Shown piece after piece: positions 13,781-23,391 of a stretch of 38,273 nucleotides of DNA (positions are counted from its first letter, which is position 1; each line of letters begins with the position of its first letter). The DNA comes from Oxalobacteraceae bacterium UBA6018 (GTDB lineage Bacteria; Pseudomonadota; Gammaproteobacteria; Burkholderiales; Burkholderiaceae_D), in contig DIZW01000063.1 in NCBI GenBank assembly GCA_002428015.1, forward strand, positions 1-38,273, written 5' to 3'. The position numbers were made by a program, and so were the translations under genes. The notes below the pieces were generated by a model. It had not been told where the DNA came from, did not search any database, and saw nothing but the letters and a program-made list of their open reading frames with translations.

Positions 13781-16021
13781 ATGCAAGCGCGCCGCCTCAC
13801 CTTCATCTGCCTCCAGGCGCTGGCGCTGTGCGCCCTGCTCGCGCTCGCCGCGCACCTGCTGGCCCAGCCCGGGCCTGTGGTCGCCTCCGACGTGCGGGTC
13901 TACCCCATCCCCGATCCCGACATCGACAGCGGCATCCCGCTGGCCGACCCGGCCGCCGCCGCGGTGACGGTGCCGAGCGCGCCGGGAGCCTGGGGCGGCG
14001 CGCGCACCGGCGCCGAGGCCACGCTGTCGGACCGGGTGGTCAATTACGCGATCGACGCCACGCTCGACCCGCTCAAGCACACCGTCAGCGGCAGGCAGAA
14101 ACTCACCTGGCGCAACCGCTCGCGGGTGCAGGCGCGCAGCGTGTTCCTGCACCTGTACATGAACGCCTTCGAGAGCCGCGCCAGCACCTTCTTCACCGAG
14201 CAGCGCCATTCCGGGATGGCGTTTCGCAGCGGCGTGGCGACCGGCGACGGCCAGTGGGGCCATATCGAACTGCGCTCCGTGGCCCAGAACGGCGCCAAGG
14301 TCGGCTGGGCCTTCGTGCATCCCGACCTGGGCCCCGAGACCGACCACACGGTGGTGCGCCTGGACCTGCCGGTGCCGGTCGAAGGCGGCGCCTCGACCAC
14401 GCTCGACATCGATTTCCTGACCCAGCTGCCGCGGGTGTCGGCGCGCACCGGCTACTTCGGCAGCTTCCACCTGGTCGGCCAGTGGTTCCCCAAGATCGGC
14501 GTGCTGGAACTACCCGGCGAACGGGGCGCGACGGCGGTGCGCTGGAACGCGCACGAGTTCCACGCCGATTCGGAGTTCTACGCCGACTTCGGCAACTACG
14601 ACGTCAAGCTCACCGTCCCGGCCGGGTACACGGTGGGCGCCACTGGGGCCCTGCAGGGCGCGCCGGTGGCGCACGAGGGCATGGTCACCCACCATTACGT
14701 GCAGGGTGACGTGCACGATTTCGCCTGGACCGCGGACAAGCGCAGCGCAGCGCCGCTCGTGGGCAACTGGACGGGAGCGGGCGGCCAGGCGGTCGCCATC
14801 CGGGTGCTGTACCCGCCCGAGATGGCCGCCAGCGCGGCCGCGTCGATGAAGGCGGCGCGCGACTCGCTCGACTATTTTTCGCGCACGCTGGGGCCCTACC
14901 CGTACGCCACGCTGACAGTGGTGATCCCGCCCTACAACGCGATGGAGGCGGCCGGAATGGAGTACCCGACCTTCATCACGGCGATGGGCGTGGCGCACCT
15001 GGCGCCGGACACGATGGGCCAGTTCGAGGTCGATTTCACGACCATCCACGAATTCGGGCACGGGTATTTCTACGGCATCCTTGCCTCCAACGAGTTCGAG
15101 GAGCCGCTGCTCGACGAAGGCTTGAACGAGTTCTGGGACCACCGCATGGTGGGCGAGCGCGACCAGCGCGTGCACGTGGCGCCGGCCTGGCTGGCGCGGC
15201 TCGGCCTGGCGCCGGCCTTCGCCAGCTTCGACCTGGTGCGCGCCGGGATGCCGCGCACGGAGCCGGCCGACCCGCCCGGCCAGAACGCCTACGACCGCCT
15301 GCAAGGCATCGGGCCAGTGTACGCGCGCAGCGCGATCGTGCTGCGCGACCTGGAACAACGCATCGGCAAGCCGGCCATGGAGCGCGCCATGCGCGCCTAC
15401 TACCAGCGCTGGAAGTTCCGCCATCCAAGCGTGGCCGACCTGCGCGAGGCACTGGCCGAGGCGAGCGGGCAGCGCGCCGCGGTCGAGAGCGTGTTCGCGC
15501 AGCAGATCTACGCCACCGCCGCCGTGGACGACCGCGTCGACCGCTTCAGCAGCGCGGAGGAGCTGCCCCAGCCCGGCACCGCGCAGGTCGGTGGCAAGTG
15601 GATCGAGACCACCCAGGACCAGCTCGAGGACAGCATCGACGCCACCCGCGCGGCCTGGAAGAAGGCCCACCCGCGCGCCGACACAAAGACCGGCCCCTTC
15701 CCTTACCGTACCGCCGTCACCGTGCGACGGCGCGGCGCGGCGGTGCCCCAGGTCTTGCTGGTCAAGTTCGCCGACGGCAGCAGTGAGCAGGTAGCCTTCA
15801 ATCCCGGGCCCGGCATGCACGAACACTGGCAGACCTTCACCTGGCTCACGCCGTCCCATGCGGTGTCGGCCGAACTCGATCCGGCGCGCCAGCACTACCT
15901 GGACGCCGACAAGCTCGACGACAGCAGCACGATCGACCCCGACGCGCGCGCGGCGCGGCGCTGGACCGGCGACTTGGGCGCCATCGTCAACCTGCTGTTC
16001 TCACTGATCGCCACCATATGA
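13781..16021 (+). CDS. M1-family (aminopeptidase N-like) zinc metallopeptidase
   Basis: This 746-residue peptidase has an N-terminal membrane anchor or signal (about 6-28). The M1 N-terminal beta domain follows (about 70-330). The catalytic domain has the exopeptidase motif as GMEYP (about 391-395) and the zinc site HEFGH at 423-427, with the third ligand Glu446 exactly 18 residues on (LLDEGLNEF). A C-terminal domain of about 200 residues follows. GGAG precedes the ATG; a nearby ATG 4 bases earlier is out of frame. The gene ends ATGA, overlapping the start of the next. The anchor suggests that it works in the periplasm, trimming peptides from the N-terminus. Such M1 proteins are often encoded with an ABC-2-like permease, so the membrane partner may belong to the same complex. 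Confidence 0.9.
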   Translation: MQARRLTFICLQALALCALLALAAHLLAQPGPVVASDVRVYPIPDPDIDSGIPLADPAAAAVTVPSAPGAWGGARTGAEATLSDRVVNYAIDATLDPLKHTVSGRQKLTWRNRSRVQARSVFLHLYMNAFESRASTFFTEQRHSGMAFRSGVATGDGQWGHIELRSVAQNGAKVGWAFVHPDLGPETDHTVVRLDLPVPVEGGASTTLDIDFLTQLPRVSARTGYFGSFHLVGQWFPKIGVLELPGERGATAVRWNAHEFHADSEFYADFGNYDVKLTVPAGYTVGATGALQGAPVAHEGMVTHHYVQGDVHDFAWTADKRSAAPLVGNWTGAGGQAVAIRVLYPPEMAASAAASMKAARDSLDYFSRTLGPYPYATLTVVIPPYNAMEAAGMEYPTFITAMGVAHLAPDTMGQFEVDFTTIHEFGHGYFYGILASNEFEEPLLDEGLNEFWDHRMVGERDQRVHVAPAWLARLGLAPAFASFDLVRAGMPRTEPADPPGQNAYDRLQGIGPVYARSAIVLRDLEQRIGKPAMERAMRAYYQRWKFRHPSVADLREALAEASGQRAAVESVFAQQIYATAAVDDRVDRFSSAEELPQPGTAQVGGKWIETTQDQLEDSIDATRAAWKKAHPRADTKTGPFPYRTAVTVRRRGAAVPQVLLVKFADGSSEQVAFNPGPGMHEHWQTFTWLTPSHAVSAELDPARQHYLDADKLDDSSTIDPDARAARRWTGDLGAIVNLLFSLIATI

Positions 16022-16914
16022 AGCCTTCCCTGCTCCGATTGCGCGGCGCCGCGCGCACCGCCCTGCAATGGCGCCTGCTGCTGCTGTGGGCCGCCTGGCT
16101 GCTGGTGCCGAGCGCCTTGCTGATGCTGCCGGCCTGGCAGCTTCTATCGGCCAACCTGGACCACTCGGTGCACGGCCCCGCGCTGGCGCGCGCGCTGGAC
16201 CTGCTGGCCATCACCGACCTGATGAGCGCGGCAACGAAAGCGCATGCGGTGTTGAGCAACGCCGGCATCGCGGCGCTGCTGCTGACCTTGCTGCTGTCGC
16301 CGCTGCTGTCGGGGATGGCGATCAGCGCCGGGCGCGCCGAGGGCGTGCTCGGCTTTCGCGCGCTGACGGCCGGCGCGCTGCACGAGTATCCGCGCCTGCT
16401 GCGCATGCTGCTGTGGGCGGTGGTGCCGCTGGGCGCGGCGCTGGCGCTGGGCGCCGGCGCCGACGCCCTGGCCGACCGCCAGGCCGAGACGGCCATCGTG
16501 GAGTCGCGCGTGGACCTGCTGCATCTGCTCGCCGGTGGCTTGACGGCGCTGCTCCTGGTGCTGGCCCACGTCAGCCTGGAAGCCGGGCGCGCCGTGCTGG
16601 CACTGGACCGGCGCCGCACGTCGGCCGTGCGCGGGTGGTGGGACGGTTGCGTTATGCTGGTGCGCAGGCCGGCGGCGACGCTGGGCGGCTTCCTGACGCT
16701 GTCGGTGGCCGGACTGGCGCTGGCCGCGCTGCTGGGTGTGGCGCGGCTCAACCTGCCCGGCGGCACGACGCCGGCGCTGCTGGGCGCCTTCCTACTGACC
16801 CAGGCCATTGTGGCCGTGGTGGCGTGGATGCGGGCGGCCCGGCTGTTCGCCTTGATGGACCTGGCGCGCACCCTGGCGCCGCAGCACGCGCCGCTGCGCG
16901 GGTCAACCGAATAA
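16018..16914 (+). CDS. Multi-pass membrane protein, unknown, coupled to the M1 peptidase
   Basis: This 298-residue, Ala/Leu-rich protein has about six transmembrane helices, for example WRLLLLWAAWLLVPSALLML, AALLLTLLLSPLLSGMAISA, LLWAVVPLGAALALGAGADA, LLAGGLTALLLVLAHVSLEA, LSVAGLALAALLGVARL and LLGAFLLTQAIVAVVAWMRA. The loop GRAEGVLGFRALTAGALHEYPRLL is reminiscent of membrane proteins that handle envelope components, but no family is certain. Its ATG overlaps the peptidase stop codon (ATGA), so the two are made in fixed ratio. A structural or regulatory partner of the peptidase is the simplest inference. Confidence 0.78.
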   Translation: MKPSLLRLRGAARTALQWRLLLLWAAWLLVPSALLMLPAWQLLSANLDHSVHGPALARALDLLAITDLMSAATKAHAVLSNAGIAALLLTLLLSPLLSGMAISAGRAEGVLGFRALTAGALHEYPRLLRMLLWAVVPLGAALALGAGADALADRQAETAIVESRVDLLHLLAGGLTALLLVLAHVSLEAGRAVLALDRRRTSAVRGWWDGCVMLVRRPAATLGGFLTLSVAGLALAALLGVARLNLPGGTTPALLGAFLLTQAIVAVVAWMRAARLFALMDLARTLAPQHAPLRGSTE

Positions 16915-16948
16915 CGGGGGCCAACCGAATACAACAAGGAGTGTCGCC

Positions 16949-17773
<825 letters not shown>

Positions 17774-17885
17774 GCGTCCTGGCGAGACTTAGACCGGCTC
17801 AGGCTGGTGTATGGAGCGATGGGCGAAACGGAACCGAACGCAGCTAAGTACGAATCATCGGTGCTTGGGACGGAACGCCCACAGG

Positions 17886-18020
17886 CGACGTGGACGCGCT
17901 ATCGTTTCGGGTGGCAGGCGACGTGGACTGGACGGCGATCGCGCAGTACGCGACACGGAGTGGTCCTCTTCATGCGGTATGCGACACGGATTGGACAGCG
18001 TTCGCGCAACACGCGACAGG
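17886..18020. repeat. Degenerate tandem repeat, about 32-bp period
   Basis: Units beginning CGACGTGGAC, CGACGTGGACTGG, CGACACGGAGTGG, CGACACGGATTGG and CGACAGG start at 17886, 17919, 17951, 17982 and 18014, giving spacings of 33, 32, 31 and 32. The second and fourth units are the most alike, sharing TGGAC(G/A)GCG followed by TCGCGCA. The repeat fills the convergent gap between the DODA gene and ylqF. Spacing not divisible by three argues against coding. Confidence 0.7.
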
Positions 18021-18030
18021 CGCGATTGCC

Positions 18031-18978
18031 TCAGGTTCCGCGCTTGCCGCGGGCCGCGTTGGCGGCCTTCTCGGCTTCCTTGGCGGCCTGGCGGGCTTCC
18101 TTGGCCGCCATCTCGGCCTCGTGCTCGGCCAGCCTTACCGCGCGCGTTTCCGGCGTTTCGAGGCTGATCCGGCCCAGCGCGCCGGTGCGGTAATCCTGCA
18201 GGAAAGTGTGCGAGGCTTTTTCGTAATCGAGGTCGCCGCCCTTCTGGCGGTAGCCGCGCCGCGCCGCCACCGCTTCGACCACCGCGATGCCGTCCATGCC
18301 TTCGGTCTTGAAGCCGTAGCGCGCGCTGAGCAGTTGCGGATAGCGCAGCAGCAGTTCCTGGGCCAGGAACTCGGCGACCTCCTCCTCGATCAGGGCGTTC
18401 GAGCCGATCGCGTGGCTGGCGGCAAGCATGAGGCCGTCGCTGGCCAGGGCGATCTTCGGCCACAGCATGCCGGGGGTATCGACCAGGATGGTGTTCTTGC
18501 CGAGGTAGAGCTTCTGCTGCATCTTGGTGACGGCCGGCTCGTCGCCCACCTTGGCCACCTTCTTTTTCAGCAGCGCGTTCATCAAGGTCGATTTGCCGAC
18601 GTTGGGAATGCCCATGATCATGATGCGCAGCGGCTTGGTCGGCACGCCGCGGTGCGGCGCCAAGCTCTGGCACAGGTCGGGGATGCGGGCCACGTCGGCC
18701 GGCTTCTTGGTCGTCATGGGATAGGCCGTCACGCCTTCCTGGGCGTTGTAGTAGGCGCTCCAGGCGGCGGTGGCGGCCGGGTCGGCCAGGTCCACCTTGT
18801 TGAGGATCTTCAGGCAGGGCCGCTGGCGGAACAGGCGCAGCTCCTCCACCACCGGATTGCAGCTGGCCTCGGGCAGGCGCGCGTCGAGCACTTCGATCAC
18901 CAGATCGGTGTTCTCCATCTGTTCGGCCGCCTTCTTGCGGGCGGCGTTCATGTGGCCCGGGTACCATTGTATCGACAT
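18031..18978 (-). CDS. ylqF: Ribosome biogenesis GTPase YlqF/RbgA
   Basis: This 315-residue circularly permuted GTPase helps a late step of 50S subunit assembly. As expected for the permuted order, the G4 motif NKVD (60-63) comes before the P-loop GIPNVGKST (123-131), and G3 DTPG follows. The N-terminal MSIQWYPGHMNAARKK is the family signature. The C-terminal RNA-binding domain ends in an Ala/Lys/Glu-rich helix (LAEHEAEMAAKEARQAAKEA), which is longer than in Bacillus. The start ATG lies in the MSIQWYPGHM context. It is a stand-alone gene between convergent neighbours. Confidence 0.95.
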   Translation of the reverse strand: MSIQWYPGHMNAARKKAAEQMENTDLVIEVLDARLPEASCNPVVEELRLFRQRPCLKILNKVDLADPAATAAWSAYYNAQEGVTAYPMTTKKPADVARIPDLCQSLAPHRGVPTKPLRIMIMGIPNVGKSTLMNALLKKKVAKVGDEPAVTKMQQKLYLGKNTILVDTPGMLWPKIALASDGLMLAASHAIGSNALIEEEVAEFLAQELLLRYPQLLSARYGFKTEGMDGIAVVEAVAARRGYRQKGGDLDYEKASHTFLQDYRTGALGRISLETPETRAVRLAEHEAEMAAKEARQAAKEAEKAANAARGKRGT

Positions 18979-19019
18979 GCTGTGCTTTCAAATGCGCGTA
19001 TAGACCGCTATTTTACCGG

Positions 19020-20243
19020 TTACGGGGGCGTAATAGCGCAGGGGCCCGGTGGAAGGTCCTGGGCCGGGTCGAAGGCGGCCAGGGCGGCGCGCGCTGCCAG
19101 CGCGTCGCGGGCGAACTCGGCCAGGTAGCGGCTGCGCTGCTCGCCCGCCCATTCCGCGCCGGAAAAGGCCGTGAGCGGATAGGTCTTCCCGGTCAGGACC
19201 TTGCCCTCCAGGCGGGGCATCAGAGCGCGGTCGGGATCGGTGTCCTCCCTGAGCAGGTAGGCGTCGACGTCGCGCAGGGTCAGCGGCAGGGCCGGCTGCT
19301 GGTCGCGCAACAGGCGGCCGAACACGCTGAGCTTGATCTCCTGCGGGCCGGCGCCGAGTTCCTCGTTGAAGGTGGCCAGCGCGAACGGCTGGCCGTGGGC
19401 GTCGTCCACGCGCGCGCTGACGACGTAGCGGCCGGGCGTGCGGATCTCGGCCGGCAGGTAGTAGCTGAGCGAGCCGTCTTCCAGCACCTCGCGCGGCGGG
19501 CCGGTCCAGAGCGCCGGCGGCACGGGCGAATAGATCACGTCGAACAGCACGAAGCCATTGTGCCCGCCGGCGCTGTAGCGCACGTCGGTGCGGATGGTGC
19601 CGTCGAAGCCGGCCAGCCCGCCCTGGGCCGGCGCCAGCACGGCGGCGAAGGCGCCGTCGCCGGCCTGCGCGTCGGCGCCCTGGCCGTCGTCGGCGAAGGC
19701 CAGGGCCACCTGCGGCGCGGCGCGCGCGCCGCCGTAGGTGAGCCCTTGCGCCAGCGCGCGCGTGACCACCAGCGGCAGCACCCTGCCCTCGCCGTCGACG
19801 GCGCGCAGCGAGAACGCGACCGTTTCGCCGGCGCCCATGAACACGCGCGACTGCGAGGTCTGGATCTGCACCGCCGCATCGGTGGCCGTGCCGTCGCCCG
19901 CCTTGTCGATGCGCATGGCGTGCGTTTCCGTGACGGGCGCGTTGGGATAGACCTGGTCCGGGTGCTCCGCCAGCGGGCGCGAGCTGTCCGGATAGCGCGT
20001 GCCGGCCTCGTAGTTGCAATAGGTGCGCTCGGCGTCGGCCAGGCGCGCGGCCAGCAGGCGCCGGCGCGCCGCCCGGTCACCCGGCCCGGACGGCGCGGCG
20101 GACACCTCGCCGAAGATCCGCATGCCGGGCCGCGCGCTGTTGGCAGGCGCGGGCGCCGCGGCCATGGGTGCCTGGCGCGCGCCATGCCAGACCAGCACGC
20201 CGAGCGCGGCCGCGCCGGCGGCCAGCCACCATTCAGTACGCAC
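19020..20243 (-). CDS. Membrane-anchored or exported protein, possible choice-of-anchor X type
   Basis: This 407-residue protein begins with GTG and a hydrophobic stretch WWLAAGAAALGVLVWHGA, a signal anchor or signal peptide. A Pro/Ala-rich linker follows. The central part (about 110-300) looks like two immunoglobulin-like beta domains, with the pattern DDGQGADAQAGDGAFAAVL seen in 'choice-of-anchor X' proteins and RTPGRYVVSARVDDAHGQPF in the second. The C-terminus is helical with repeated Ala/Arg. The GTG start lies inside the last codons of the upstream gene (11-bp overlap), so the two are translationally coupled. Function is unknown; a role in binding or presenting the neighbouring secreted protein is inferred only from coupling. 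Confidence 0.75.
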   Translation of the reverse strand: MRTEWWLAAGAAALGVLVWHGARQAPMAAAPAPANSARPGMRIFGEVSAAPSGPGDRAARRRLLAARLADAERTYCNYEAGTRYPDSSRPLAEHPDQVYPNAPVTETHAMRIDKAGDGTATDAAVQIQTSQSRVFMGAGETVAFSLRAVDGEGRVLPLVVTRALAQGLTYGGARAAPQVALAFADDGQGADAQAGDGAFAAVLAPAQGGLAGFDGTIRTDVRYSAGGHNGFVLFDVIYSPVPPALWTGPPREVLEDGSLSYYLPAEIRTPGRYVVSARVDDAHGQPFALATFNEELGAGPQEIKLSVFGRLLRDQQPALPLTLRDVDAYLLREDTDPDRALMPRLEGKVLTGKTYPLTAFSGAEWAGEQRSRYLAEFARDALAARAALAAFDPAQDLPPGPCAITPP

Positions 20244-21120
20244 TGTCGACGACCGCGCTGCGCACGACGCTGACGATGCCCTGCCAATTCGCGTTCGTGT
20301 AGTGATCGTAGTCCTCGTCGTCGTCGCGGAAGGCCACCGAATGGTAGCTCCACTTGGGGCGCCCTCCTTCGTTGACGGCAGTGCCGAGGGTGAGGTCGTT
20401 GCACCACCAGTCGCTCGGGTTGCAGAAGGCCGCGCCGGAGCTGCCGGACACCCCGCCGCTGCTGTGGTAGGGCACCACCGAGTCGTCCTGGCCGGGCAGC
20501 AGGAAGGAGTAGTACGCGCCCTTGGCGCCGGCGTACATGTAGAACCAGAGGTTGCGCGTGTTGTTGTGGTCGTACATGGCGCGCGCGGTGGCGGTCTTCA
20601 TATCGGCCACCAGCGGCTCGGAAGTGGTCCAGGAACCGGCGTCGGCCAGCTCGGTACCGCCGGCCGCGCCGGCCCCGACGCGGACCCATTTGATGTTCCA
20701 GCCCGTTTGGGCGCGCCCGGTTGAATTGCTGCACACGCCGGAGGAATTGGGCACGGCGCGCTTGACCATGCGCTTGGAGCCGCCGTAGTTGGCCAGCGTG
20801 TAGCCGAGCATCAGGTCGCTGGCGCTGTAGGTGACGAGGTAGCACCAGTTGCCGCCGGTGCAGAAGCAGTCGAGGGCGGCGCGCACGTGCCAGTTCTGCG
20901 TGGCGATGCTGTTGTAGCCGTCCCAGTTGACGGCCTTCTTGTTGACGCCGGCGGGCACATTGGACGGCCCCCAATAGTTGAAGCTGGTGTAATCGCCGAC
21001 GACGCCGGTGCCGTGGCGGCCATTGACCCACAAGGTGTAGTTGGTGGCGTTGGCGACGCCGCTGACGGCCGCCAGCGCCAGCACGCAGAGTGTGACGAAC
21101 ATGCGCATCCTGGTGATCAT
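20233..21120 (-). CDS. Secreted protein, possible alpha/beta-hydrolase fold with altered nucleophile elbow
   Basis: This 295-residue protein has a signal peptide (about MRMFVTLCVLALAAVSGVANA). The mature start, TNYTLWVNGRHGTGVVGDY, is followed by VNWDGYNSI, a Cys-rich segment (ALDCFCTGGNWCYL) and LVTYSASDLMLGYTLANYG. That last segment aligns by eye with the strand-elbow-helix of lipases (LVGHSMGG-x-x-x-x-Y-x-LANYG), with TYSAS at the elbow. A late WSYHSVAFRDDDEDYDHY offers a possible catalytic His. Five or more cysteines suggest disulphides. AGGAGGAATC directly before the ATG is an excellent ribosome site. The family is not recognised with certainty. Confidence 0.75.
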   Translation of the reverse strand: MITRMRMFVTLCVLALAAVSGVANATNYTLWVNGRHGTGVVGDYTSFNYWGPSNVPAGVNKKAVNWDGYNSIATQNWHVRAALDCFCTGGNWCYLVTYSASDLMLGYTLANYGGSKRMVKRAVPNSSGVCSNSTGRAQTGWNIKWVRVGAGAAGGTELADAGSWTTSEPLVADMKTATARAMYDHNNTRNLWFYMYAGAKGAYYSFLLPGQDDSVVPYHSSGGVSGSSGAAFCNPSDWWCNDLTLGTAVNEGGRPKWSYHSVAFRDDDEDYDHYTNANWQGIVSVVRSAVVDSAY

Positions 21121-21683
21121 GATTCCTCCTGAGACTTGCTCGAATGGCTAGAGTCCTGGGTTGCTGGTGCGTTGACAAATACGGCGAAAAAATGGGCGAT
21201 AAAACAAGGTGAAAACGGCGCGAGGCAAGAGACGCAGCCAGGGCATGGCCTCGCTCGCATGTGCGACGCAGCGTCGCGCCGCTCCTCGCCATATTTGCTC
21301 AGCGAATCTGCAACTCAGGGCACTAGAACGTGGAAGACAAGGGAACGATCGCGCGAACGTTTGAGATCGAATCTACGCGGCGTGGCGGGGGCGGTCAATC
21401 ACGCCCGATTGAAAAGTCAGCAGTATCGACGCAGGTCGACAGAGGCGGCGTTGTGGCTTGCCTGGACGGGGCTTGCGTGCTTGGGAATATCGTTGAGATA
21501 GCCCGACGCTAGCGCGCCGCCGGGCCGCCACCCTCGCGATGCGGGAGGGGCGCGGCGGCGCCATTGCGGCCGCGGCGCGACGCAATCGGAAGCAAGCGCG
21601 GTGCGCGCGCCGAAGCCATCGCGGCGCAAGCGGGAAGCAATCGCGCCCCTACGGCGACGCGACTGCGAGGGACGGCGCGGCGC
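21121..21683. other. Gene-free gap of about 560 bp
   Basis: No convincing gene is seen. Open frames here (for example 21136-21501 on the + strand) have no recognisable motif, no ribosome site and uneven codon use. Near the sedolisin 3' end an imperfect direct repeat occurs: GCGACGCAATCGGAAGCAAG at about 21577 and a related GCGGCGCAAGCGGGAAGCAA at about 21622. No T-run terminator is visible after the sedolisin stop codon. Confidence 0.5.
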
Positions 21684-23249
21684 TCAGGCCGGCGCGGTCA
21701 GCGCGGCGAGCAACTTGGCGCCGTCGGGCACGCCCCAGCCGGTGCAGGCGTCCCAGCCCGGCCCGGCGGCCTGGGCGCCGTTGTTGCCGTCGACGATGTC
21801 GCGCGTGACGCCGCTGTTTTGCAGCGAGCCGTACAGCATCGGGTTGATGAAGCCGACCGGGTGCCCGAGCTTCTGGTTGAGCAAGGCGACCAGGCCGGCC
21901 CATAGCGGCGCCACCGCGCTGGTGCCGCCGATGATCAGGTTCTGCCCGTCCACGCGGATGCGGTAGCCGCTGGCCGGGTCGGCGTCGCCGGCCACGTCGG
22001 GCACGCCGCGCCCGCTCCAGCCCTGGGCCAGCGTGCTCTGGTAGGGCGGCACGGCGAAGTGGGTGCTGAAGCCGCCGCCGGTGGCGCTGTCGGGGCCGGC
22101 GTTCCACACGGTTTCATGGTACTGGCCGTCGCTGCCGGGCGCCAGCTTGGTGCCGCCGCAGCCGAGCGCGTGCGGCGCCGAGGAGGGGAAGTCGACGTTC
22201 TGGCTGTTGTCGGCCTCGCCGTCGGTGGAGCCGTTGTCGCCGGCCGCGCAGCACACCGTCACGCCCATCGCGGCGGCGTCGGCGAAGGCCTGCTCCATCG
22301 CGTCCATGGCCTGCGCGGTCCAGTGCTTCTCGGCCGCGCCCCAGCTGATCGAGATCACCGAGGGTTTGTTGACCTTGTCGTGCACGGCCGTGGTGATGGC
22401 GTCGAGAAAGCCGCGGTCGGTATTGGGGGCGAAGTACACGGCGATGGTGGCCTGCGGGGCGATCGCGCCGGCCACCTCGATGTCGAGCATGACCTCGCCG
22501 TCGGCGCTGTCGGCGGTGCTGGGGCGGTTCTTGGCGTGGTCGACCGAGATCACCTTGACCTTGGGCACGTGCAAGCCCAGCGCCGTGAAGTAGGCCTTGA
22601 CGTCGGCCGGACGCAGCCCGCCGCCGAGCTCGATGATGCCGATGCATTGTCCATGCCCGTCCAGGCCGGGCGGAAAGTTGTATTGCTTGGCCAGCTCGGG
22701 CGGGGTGAACGCGGTCTCGGGGGTGCCGGCGGCCAGCAGCTCGGGACGGCGCACCTGGAACTTGGGCGTGGCCTGGGGCCGGTCGTCGAGTCCGAACACG
22801 CCTTGCACGATATCGGCCAGCTCAGCCGGCACCTTGACCGGGCCGACCCGGCCGCGGTAGGTGCCGCCGGGGAATTCGAATTCCTCGAGCGCCGTGCCGA
22901 AGGCCTGGCCCATGGCGCCCACGGTGCCGCTGAGCACGACGCTGCGCTGGGCCAGGTCCTGGCGCACCACCACCAGGCCATGGGCGGCGGCGAACTGGGC
23001 GAGCTTGGCCGCGTCGGCGGCGCTGGCGCCGTAGGCCCGGGCGAATTGCTCGCGCGCCAGATATTGGCGCCCGCCTGGCGGCTGGTCGCCGGCCAGGCGC
23101 TGCACATTGTAGGGGGAGCTGTTGGGGTCGACCCGCAACCGCACCGTCACATCGATTTGCTGGTCGGCGGGAACCGGACCGAGCGAGCGCGCGCCCGCCA
23201 GTGGCGCCCGTTCGCTGCCACGGATGGCAACATGCGAAGCATTTGTCAT
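21684..23249 (-). CDS. Sedolisin (S53 family serine-carboxyl peptidase)
   Basis: This 521-residue kumamolisin-like proenzyme has a pro-kumamolisin propeptide at about 1-165, starting with RGSERAPLAGA. The catalytic domain has Glu252 and Asp256 in DGEVMLDIEV, oxyanion Asp338 in AAGDNGS, and nucleophile Ser444 in GGTSAVAPLW, the full Glu-Asp-Ser triad. The C-terminal calcium site is DIVDGNNG and GWDACTGWG. The ATG at 23249 is chosen because AAAGGAGG lies 5-8 nt before it; an earlier in-frame start lacks one. No Sec signal peptide is visible, so the export route is unclear. These are acid-active endopeptidases, self-processed on activation. Confidence 0.95.
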   Translation of the reverse strand: MTNASHVAIRGSERAPLAGARSLGPVPADQQIDVTVRLRVDPNSSPYNVQRLAGDQPPGGRQYLAREQFARAYGASAADAAKLAQFAAAHGLVVVRQDLAQRSVVLSGTVGAMGQAFGTALEEFEFPGGTYRGRVGPVKVPAELADIVQGVFGLDDRPQATPKFQVRRPELLAAGTPETAFTPPELAKQYNFPPGLDGHGQCIGIIELGGGLRPADVKAYFTALGLHVPKVKVISVDHAKNRPSTADSADGEVMLDIEVAGAIAPQATIAVYFAPNTDRGFLDAITTAVHDKVNKPSVISISWGAAEKHWTAQAMDAMEQAFADAAAMGVTVCCAAGDNGSTDGEADNSQNVDFPSSAPHALGCGGTKLAPGSDGQYHETVWNAGPDSATGGGFSTHFAVPPYQSTLAQGWSGRGVPDVAGDADPASGYRIRVDGQNLIIGGTSAVAPLWAGLVALLNQKLGHPVGFINPMLYGSLQNSGVTRDIVDGNNGAQAAGPGWDACTGWGVPDGAKLLAALTAPA

Positions 23250-23391
23250 GATGAACCTCCTTTGCGTGACCGAATTTGCCAACTCACATAGTAGCCGAGT
23301 TAACTAAAAAGCCACACGCAATTCGCCCCTGGCGCGTGCCGAAAGTTTGCGTTAGTCGGGTTCGTTTTGAGGCGGCAAGCCGGCCCGGCCG

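Noticed and set aside
17886..18020. The 32-bp array as a CRISPR.
   Set aside because: The repeats are contiguous and degenerate with no unique spacers, and no cas genes are nearby.
21136..21501. A 121-codon + strand open frame in the gap before sedolisin.
   Set aside because: It has no ribosome site, no recognisable motif and irregular codon use, and sits in otherwise gene-free sequence.
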